Assembly (NCBI GenBank): GCA_023258935.1
Contig: JAHFRG010000004.1
Coordinates: forward strand, 15,244 to 33,787
Direction: 5' to 3'
Origin: Betaproteobacteria bacterium
Lineage (GTDB): Bacteria > Pseudomonadota > Gammaproteobacteria > Burkholderiales > JAHFRG01
Length of the DNA: 18,544 nt
Shown here: piece by piece, positions 14,226 through 18,544 of the stretch
Layout of the letters: each line of letters opens with the position of its first letter
Numbering within the stretch: position 1 is the first letter of the stretch
Notes under the pieces: generated by a model
Seen by the model: only the letters and a program-made list of their open reading frames with translations
The model's database searches: none
What the model was told of the DNA's origin: nothing
Program-made: the position numbers and the translations under genes

Positions 14226-16005
14226 AAGATTTTATTGTTTCTTCCCGCCGTAAGCGAATGTGCAGTTCGCGCAGTTGTTTTTCATCCACCGGGCTCGGCG
14301 CTTGCGTCAACAGGCATTGCGCGCGCTGGGTCTTGGGAAAGGCAATCACGTCGCGGATGGATTCAGCCCCCGCAATCAGGGCGACGATGCGGTCCAGGCC
14401 GAAGGCGATGCCGCCATGCGGCGGCGCGCCGTACTGAAGGGCGTCGAGCAGGAAACCGAATTTCTGCCTCGCTTCGTCCTGGCCGATGTTGAGCGCTCGG
14501 AAAACTTTTGACTGCACGTCCTCGCGGTGAATGCGCACCGAGCCGCCGCCGATTTCCCAGCCGTTCAGGACCATGTCATAGGCTTTGGCGTACGCTTTGG
14601 ACGGGTCGCTGTCGAGGAAAGATTCGTGTCCATCTTTGGGCGAAGTAAACGGATGGTGCAGCGGATCCCAGCGTTTTTCCTCTTCGTTCCACTCGAACAT
14701 CGGGAAATCCGTGACCCATAGCGGTTTCCAGCCTGGTTCGGCAAAACCTTTATCGTGGCCGATCTTTTCGCGCAGCGCGCTTAAAGAATCGTTGACGATT
14801 TTTGCCCGGTCGGCGCCAAAGAAAATCAAGTCGCCGTTTTCCGCTGCGGTGCGCTCGAGTATGGCTTTAATCACGCTCGCAGGCAGAAACTTGAGTATCG
14901 GCGATTGCAGGCCTTCCACACCTTTGGCTTTTTCATTCACCTTGATATAAGCAAGCCCTTTAGCACCGTATATCGCGACATAAGCAGTGTAATCGTCGAT
15001 GTCTTTGCGAGTGAGCGCGCCGCCATTGGGTATACGCAGTGCGGCGATACGCCCATCGGACAGTTCAGCGGCGGAACGGAAGACCTTGAACTCGACCGCT
15101 TTCATCAAATCTGTAAGCTCGGAAAGGGCCAGCGGCACGCGCAAGTCGGGCTTGTCCGAGCCGTAGCGCGACATCGATTCCTGATATGAAAGGCGCGGGA
15201 AAGGCTTGGGCAGTTCAACCCGCATCACTTCCTTGAATAGGTTGCAGATTAATTCTTCCATCAACCCGGTTATCTCGACTTCGTTCAGAAATGAAGTTTC
15301 GACATCGATCTGCGTAAATTCCGGCTGGCGGTCGGCGCGCAGGTCTTCGTCGCGGAAACATTTGGTGATCTGGTAATAGCGGTCAAACCCGGCAATCATC
15401 AAAAGCTGCTTGAATAGCTGAGGCGATTGCGGTAGCGCGAAAAACTGCCCGGGATAAATGCGCGAAGGCACCAGGTAATCGCGCGCGCCTTCCGGCGTGG
15501 ACTTGGTAAGCATCGGCGTTTCAATATCCAGAAAGCCGTGCGCGTCGAGGAATTTCCTGACCGCCATCGCCACCTTGTAGCGCAGCCGCAGGTTTTTTTG
15601 CATTTGTTCGCGGCGCAAGTCGATCACCCGGTGAGTAAGCCGGGTGGTTTCGGAAAGGTTATCATCGTCGAGCTGAAACGGCGGTGTTAATGAAGAATTG
15701 AGAATCTCGATATCGTGCGCCAGCACTTCCACTTCGCCGCTGATCAAATCCGGGTTCACCGTGCCTTCGGGTCGATGACGCACCTTGCCGGTAACTTTCA
15801 AAACGAATTCATTGCGGATTTTTTCCGCGATCTTGAACATTTCCGGCCGGTCGGGATCGCAGACTACCTGCACCAGGCCTTCGCGATCGCGCAAGTCGAT
15901 GAAAATCACCCCCCCGTGGTCGCGCCGGCGGTGTACCCAGCCGCATAGGGTCACGCTTTCCTGCAGATGCTTCCGGCTGACGAGGCCGCAATACTCAGTA
16001 CGCAT
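14224..16005 (-). CDS. aspS: Aspartyl-tRNA synthetase
   Basis: A class II aminoacyl-tRNA synthetase of 593 residues, the bacterial type. The N-terminal OB-fold (1-105) contains GWVHRRRDHGGVIFIDLRD, which binds the tRNA anticodon. Motif 1 lies around 158-170 (FLDIETPMLTKSTPEG), motif 2 is FRDEDLRADRQPEFTQ (217-232) and motif 3 is GIAFGLDRIVALIAG (532-546). The bacterial insertion domain lies between motifs 2 and 3. Whether it is specific for tRNA-Asp or also charges tRNA-Asn cannot be read directly. ATG 16005 gives MRTEYCG, the usual N-terminus; ATG 16008 one codon upstream is possible. It lies 48-51 bases after the DUF502 gene, with a perfect palindrome in between. Confidence 0.98.
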   Translation of the reverse strand: MRTEYCGLVSRKHLQESVTLCGWVHRRRDHGGVIFIDLRDREGLVQVVCDPDRPEMFKIAEKIRNEFVLKVTGKVRHRPEGTVNPDLISGEVEVLAHDIEILNSSLTPPFQLDDDNLSETTRLTHRVIDLRREQMQKNLRLRYKVAMAVRKFLDAHGFLDIETPMLTKSTPEGARDYLVPSRIYPGQFFALPQSPQLFKQLLMIAGFDRYYQITKCFRDEDLRADRQPEFTQIDVETSFLNEVEITGLMEELICNLFKEVMRVELPKPFPRLSYQESMSRYGSDKPDLRVPLALSELTDLMKAVEFKVFRSAAELSDGRIAALRIPNGGALTRKDIDDYTAYVAIYGAKGLAYIKVNEKAKGVEGLQSPILKFLPASVIKAILERTAAENGDLIFFGADRAKIVNDSLSALREKIGHDKGFAEPGWKPLWVTDFPMFEWNEEEKRWDPLHHPFTSPKDGHESFLDSDPSKAYAKAYDMVLNGWEIGGGSVRIHREDVQSKVFRALNIGQDEARQKFGFLLDALQYGAPPHGGIAFGLDRIVALIAGAESIRDVIAFPKTQRAQCLLTQAPSPVDEKQLRELHIRLRREETIKS

Positions 16006-16040
16006 CATGATGAAGGTCGGATATTCCGGGATTGAAGTCG

Positions 16041-16062
16041 GGCCAAAACCGCGGTTTTAGCC
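16041..16062. repeat. Palindrome overlapping the DUF502 stop codon
   Basis: AAAACCGCGGTTTT (16045-16058) is a perfect 14-base palindrome, extended by GGC/GCC arms with one mismatch to 22 bases. It overlaps the DUF502 stop and precedes aspS by about 40 bases. It could form a small hairpin that partly separates the two genes, but there is no T-tract after it. Confidence 0.4.
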
Positions 16063-16662
16063 AGTTTTTTTATGGTTATGCGGCGCGGCGACTCCCATGG
16101 AGATGATGTATTTAAGCGCCTCATCCACGCTCATGTCGAGTTCTATCACATCGCTCTTCGGCATCATCAGAAAAAAACCTGATGTGGGATTAGGCGTGGT
16201 CGGCACATAAACACTCACGTATTCGCCTTTAAGATAATTGGTGACATCACCGCCCGGCCGACCGGTTTGAAAGGCGATGGTCCACGAGCCTTCACGCGGA
16301 TATTGCACCAGCAGCGCCTTGCGAAATGCTTGGCCCTGGCCGGATAGCAGCGTGTCGCTCACCTGCTTGACGCTGCTGTAAATCGTCTTCACCACCGGAA
16401 TGCGTGAGAGCAGCCATTCCCAAAATTTCACCAGGCGCTGGCCGAGGATATTTGCAGTGAACAAACCGGTGAGAAACACCACCAGCAGGGTGATAATCGC
16501 GCCCAGACCGGGAATGTGGTGACCGAACAGTGCTTCGGGACGCCACCCCGGCGGAAGCAGGCGCAGGCTCTGATCCATGGTGCTGAACAAAAAATCCAGC
16601 ACCCACAGAGTGACGACCAGCGGCACCCAAATCAGAAGTCCGGTAATGAAATAGCGTTTCAT
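16057..16662 (-). CDS. DUF502 family integral membrane protein
   Basis: A 201-residue protein with two predicted membrane helices (about 6-27 and 54-76) and a soluble C-terminal part. The opening MKRYFITGLLIWVPLVVTLW, the RIPVVKTIYSSVKQV segment (87-101) and VPTTPNPTSGFFLMMP (153-168) are the DUF502 hallmarks. Its function in bacteria is not established. It begins three bases after the FmdB-type gene and precedes aspS, an arrangement found in many betaproteobacteria, so it is probably co-transcribed with both. The start ATG 16662 is clear from the conserved N-terminus. Confidence 0.93.
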   Translation of the reverse strand: MKRYFITGLLIWVPLVVTLWVLDFLFSTMDQSLRLLPPGWRPEALFGHHIPGLGAIITLLVVFLTGLFTANILGQRLVKFWEWLLSRIPVVKTIYSSVKQVSDTLLSGQGQAFRKALLVQYPREGSWTIAFQTGRPGGDVTNYLKGEYVSVYVPTTPNPTSGFFLMMPKSDVIELDMSVDEALKYIISMGVAAPHNHKKTG

Positions 16663-16665
16663 TAA

Positions 16666-16938
16666 TTATTTGCAAGCCGGGCATGCGCCGGTGCCGCAGG
16701 TCGTTGCGGGTTTTTTCTCTTCAGCGGGCTTGGGTTCTTCCTTTTTAGGCTTCTCCCCTCCCTTGAAATCGGTGGCATACCAGCCTTTGCCTTTCAGTTG
16801 GAATCCGGCGGCGGAAACCAGTTTTTGCATGCTGGGCTTTCCGCATTCAGGGCAGTGAGTCAGCTGCGCATCGCTGATTTTCCGCAAGACCTCCTTCTGG
16901 AAGCCGCAGGAAGCGCAGCGATATTCGTAAATCGGCAT
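16666..16938 (-). CDS. FmdB-family zinc ribbon protein
   Basis: A 90-residue protein. MPIYEYRCASCG starts the FmdB domain, and C8-x2-C11 with C29-x2-C32 should bind one zinc. A lysine/glutamate/proline-rich linker (60-80) leads to a second cysteine group at the tail (C81, C86, C89). The family was named as a putative regulator of an amide-uptake operon, but its general role is unknown. GAGGA lies about seven bases before ATG 16938, and a perfect TATAAT is about 30 bases upstream, so this is likely the first gene of the fmdB-DUF502-aspS unit. Confidence 0.92.
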   Translation of the reverse strand: MPIYEYRCASCGFQKEVLRKISDAQLTHCPECGKPSMQKLVSAAGFQLKGKGWYATDFKGGEKPKKEEPKPAEEKKPATTCGTGACPACK

Positions 16939-16967
16939 ATATATTCCTCAATTTCAAAAGACTGCAT

Positions 16968-16973
16968 ATTATA
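16968..16973 (-). promoter_or_regulatory. Probable -10 box of the fmdB-DUF502-aspS operon
   Basis: A perfect TATAAT on the minus strand, 29 bases before ATG 16938. No good -35 hexamer is seen at 16-18 bases; an AAGCGCTT palindrome (16978-16985) lies in the spacer and could bind a regulator. Confidence 0.5.
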
Positions 16974-17034
16974 ACGTAAGCGCTTGCAATTAAGCGATCA
17001 ATAAATGGGGGCAGATCCTAGCAAACTCAAGGGC

Positions 17035-17841
17035 TTATTCCCCGATGTGCAGCAACAACCCGCGCTTCCTTGCAGCGTGAAAAGCAGCAAGGAAAATCAC
17101 AATCCCTGCGGCGAGATAGATCAAATTTAAGAGAAGCGCGGCGAGCAGCTGATCGATGCGGAACTGGTGCTCGATCATCACCGCACGCATGCCTTCGAAC
17201 ACATGGCTGGATGGCAACGCCAGCGCGAGAGGCTGCAGCCAGCTGGGCAGTACGTTAATCGGGTAATACACACCGCTCACCGGCGCGAAGGCGAAAATCA
17301 GCGCCCATGCCAGATTTTCCGCGCCCAAGCCCCAGCGCAGCACCAGCGCCGAGACCATCAGGCCGATCGCCCAGCCCATCATCATGAGATTGGCGAAAAA
17401 AGCGATCAGCGGCAGGCCCATGCTGAAAATCGAATAATGGTAAAACGGGATTGCCAGGAGCGCAGCTCCGCCCACGCCGATTAAAGTTCGCAGCAGGCTG
17501 ATGACCAATTTCGAGCACACCAGCTCGTATGGGCGCAGCGGGCTCACAAACAAATGGCCGAGGTTGCGAGAATACATCTCTTCAAAAAAGGTGAGCGAGA
17601 CGCCCAACTGGCTCCTGAACAGGATGTCCCAAAGCAAAACCGAAGCAATCAGAAGCCCGGGAGCCTGCGCCACCCAGGAGCTGTTAGTGGTTAGGAACTT
17701 CGCGATAAATCCCCACAGGATCATTTGCACGGACGGATAATAGGCAAGTTCCAGAATGCGCGGCCAGGATTTGCGCATGAGATACACATGGCGCAGCACC
17801 ATCGCGCCGATGCGTCGCGGGGAAAACACCACTGCGCTCAT
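17035..17841 (-). CDS. ABC-2 type exporter, membrane permease
   Basis: A 268-residue inner-membrane protein with about six predicted helices and no ATPase motifs. FEEMYSRNLGHLFVSPLRPYELVCSK (parts of residues 85-110) is the typical ABC-2 coupling region, and FAPVSGVYYPINVLPSWLQPLALALP (around 184-209) is the conserved helix 5 to 6 loop, so the ABC-2 assignment is firm. Its ATG overlaps the upstream ATPase gene's TGA by four bases (ATGA), showing tight coupling. The cargo could be a lipid, glycan or drug; nothing here tells which. It is the last gene before a 96-base gap. Confidence 0.92.
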   Translation of the reverse strand: MSAVVFSPRRIGAMVLRHVYLMRKSWPRILELAYYPSVQMILWGFIAKFLTTNSSWVAQAPGLLIASVLLWDILFRSQLGVSLTFFEEMYSRNLGHLFVSPLRPYELVCSKLVISLLRTLIGVGGAALLAIPFYHYSIFSMGLPLIAFFANLMMMGWAIGLMVSALVLRWGLGAENLAWALIFAFAPVSGVYYPINVLPSWLQPLALALPSSHVFEGMRAVMIEHQFRIDQLLAALLLNLIYLAAGIVIFLAAFHAARKRGLLLHIGE

Positions 17842-18544
17842 GATGCGCTCCTCGTTGTCGGCATGTTTGCGCGCCGGCGCGCGACATCCAGGAATACTTC
17901 TTCCAGGTTTTTGCGGCTATAACGTGTCAACAGCGCTTGCGGTGTGCCCTGGTCAACAATTTTTCCTTCACGCATCATGATCACATCAGTGCACATGCGC
18001 TCCACCTCCAGCATATTGTGCGAGGCGAGCAAAAGCGTTGCACCGCTGCGCTTCTGATAATTTGTGAGCAAGCCGCGCATGCGATCGCTCATGTCAGGAT
18101 CGAGCGAAGCGGTGGGCTCATCGAGCAGCAGCACTTCCGGCTGATTGAGCAGCGACTTGGCAAGCGCAACCCGCGTCCTTTGCCCCGCAGACAGCGTGCC
18201 GAAGGGCCGGTGCATAAAAACGCCGATTTGCAATTCTTCCGAGAGTTCTTCAAGACGCGGCTTGACGTTTTTCAACCCGTATAAGCGCGCATACACGGTC
18301 AGGTTTTCCGCGACAGTGAGGCGCTTGGGTAAATCCACGTAGGGAGAAGTGAAATTCATGCGCGGCAGCACGCGGTAACGATGCCGCAGGATATCCTCGC
18401 CCAGAACAGTCACGCGTCCCGCAGTTGGCAGCAGCAAACCCAGCAATACCGAAAGCGTGGTGGTTTTGCCCGCACCGTTGCCGCCCAAGAGCGCGCAAGT
18501 GCTGCCTTGGCGCACGCTGAAGCTCACCTCATCCACAGCCAGCA
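17838..18544 (-). CDS. ABC-2 type exporter, ATP-binding subunit (N-terminus cut by window edge)
   Basis: The ATPase partner of the permease that follows it. The frame is open to the right edge and reads LAVDEVSFSV, so the true start is outside the window; the internal GTG at 18536 codes valine and should not be taken as the start. Walker A is GGNGAGKTT, the signature TLSAGQRTRVALAK, Walker B VLLLDEPTASLD and the switch histidine is in LLASHNM. All catalytic elements are present. About 235 residues are visible, so only a short N-terminal piece is missing. The permease gene begins within its last codons. Confidence 0.94.
   Translation of the reverse strand, partial: LAVDEVSFSVRQGSTCALLGGNGAGKTTTLSVLLGLLLPTAGRVTVLGEDILRHRYRVLPRMNFTSPYVDLPKRLTVAENLTVYARLYGLKNVKPRLEELSEELQIGVFMHRPFGTLSAGQRTRVALAKSLLNQPEVLLLDEPTASLDPDMSDRMRGLLTNYQKRSGATLLLASHNMLEVERMCTDVIMMREGKIVDQGTPQALLTRYSRKNLEEVFLDVARRRANMPTTRSAS

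Overview
The window looks like chromosomal DNA from a betaproteobacterium, probably Nitrosomonadales-like. The evidence is the order fmdB-type zinc ribbon, DUF502, aspS, nudB, nadA, ybhP-type phosphatase, clsB and an ATM1-type ABC exporter, all on the minus strand. The lineage is inferred from gene order and protein style only; there is no rRNA gene here. Every convincing gene is on the minus strand except one Rieske oxygenase at 4305-5387.

Region 1 (1-3879, minus, visibly GC-richer than the rest) is a phosphonate biosynthesis operon that runs off the left edge. In transcription order it holds a broken 5' fragment of a Rieske oxygenase gene, a CDP-alcohol phosphatidyltransferase-family enzyme, a PhyH-type Fe(II)/2-oxoglutarate dioxygenase, a PntC-like nucleotidyltransferase, and a phosphoenolpyruvate mutase fused to a second nucleotidyltransferase domain. 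The likely logic is as follows. PEP mutase makes the C-P bond. A cytidylyltransferase activates the phosphonate as a CMP ester. The CDP-alcohol enzyme moves the phosphonyl headgroup onto a lipid or glycan alcohol. The dioxygenase hydroxylates the phosphonate. Phosphonopyruvate decarboxylase and an aminotransferase are not in the window and may lie beyond position 1.

Region 2 (3910-7720, mosaic composition) holds an intact Rieske oxygenase on the plus strand, AT-richer than its neighbours. Its N-terminus aligns without gaps to the broken fragment next door. It also holds a convergent pair on the minus strand: a small 2-oxoglutarate oxygenase and a GT9 heptosyltransferase-like glycosyltransferase, contiguous in one reading frame and separated by a single TGA. 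Together with region 1 this looks like an accessory cell-surface island that builds and oxidatively modifies a phosphonate-bearing lipid or glycan. The link between the two regions is an inference from proximity.

Region 3 (7721-18544) is conserved chromosome. It contains a DUF4124 envelope protein, the ATM1-type exporter, cardiolipin synthase B with its YbhP-type partner, quinolinate synthase, a dihydroneopterin triphosphate pyrophosphatase, aspartyl-tRNA synthetase, a DUF502 membrane protein, an FmdB-type zinc ribbon, and an ABC-2 exporter (permease plus ATPase, the latter cut by the right edge). Non-coding features include a perfect inverted repeat before nadA, a dispersed-type inverted repeat filling the aspS-nudB gap, and two sites with a perfect TATAAT box. 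No tRNA, rRNA, CRISPR array or intact insertion sequence was seen.
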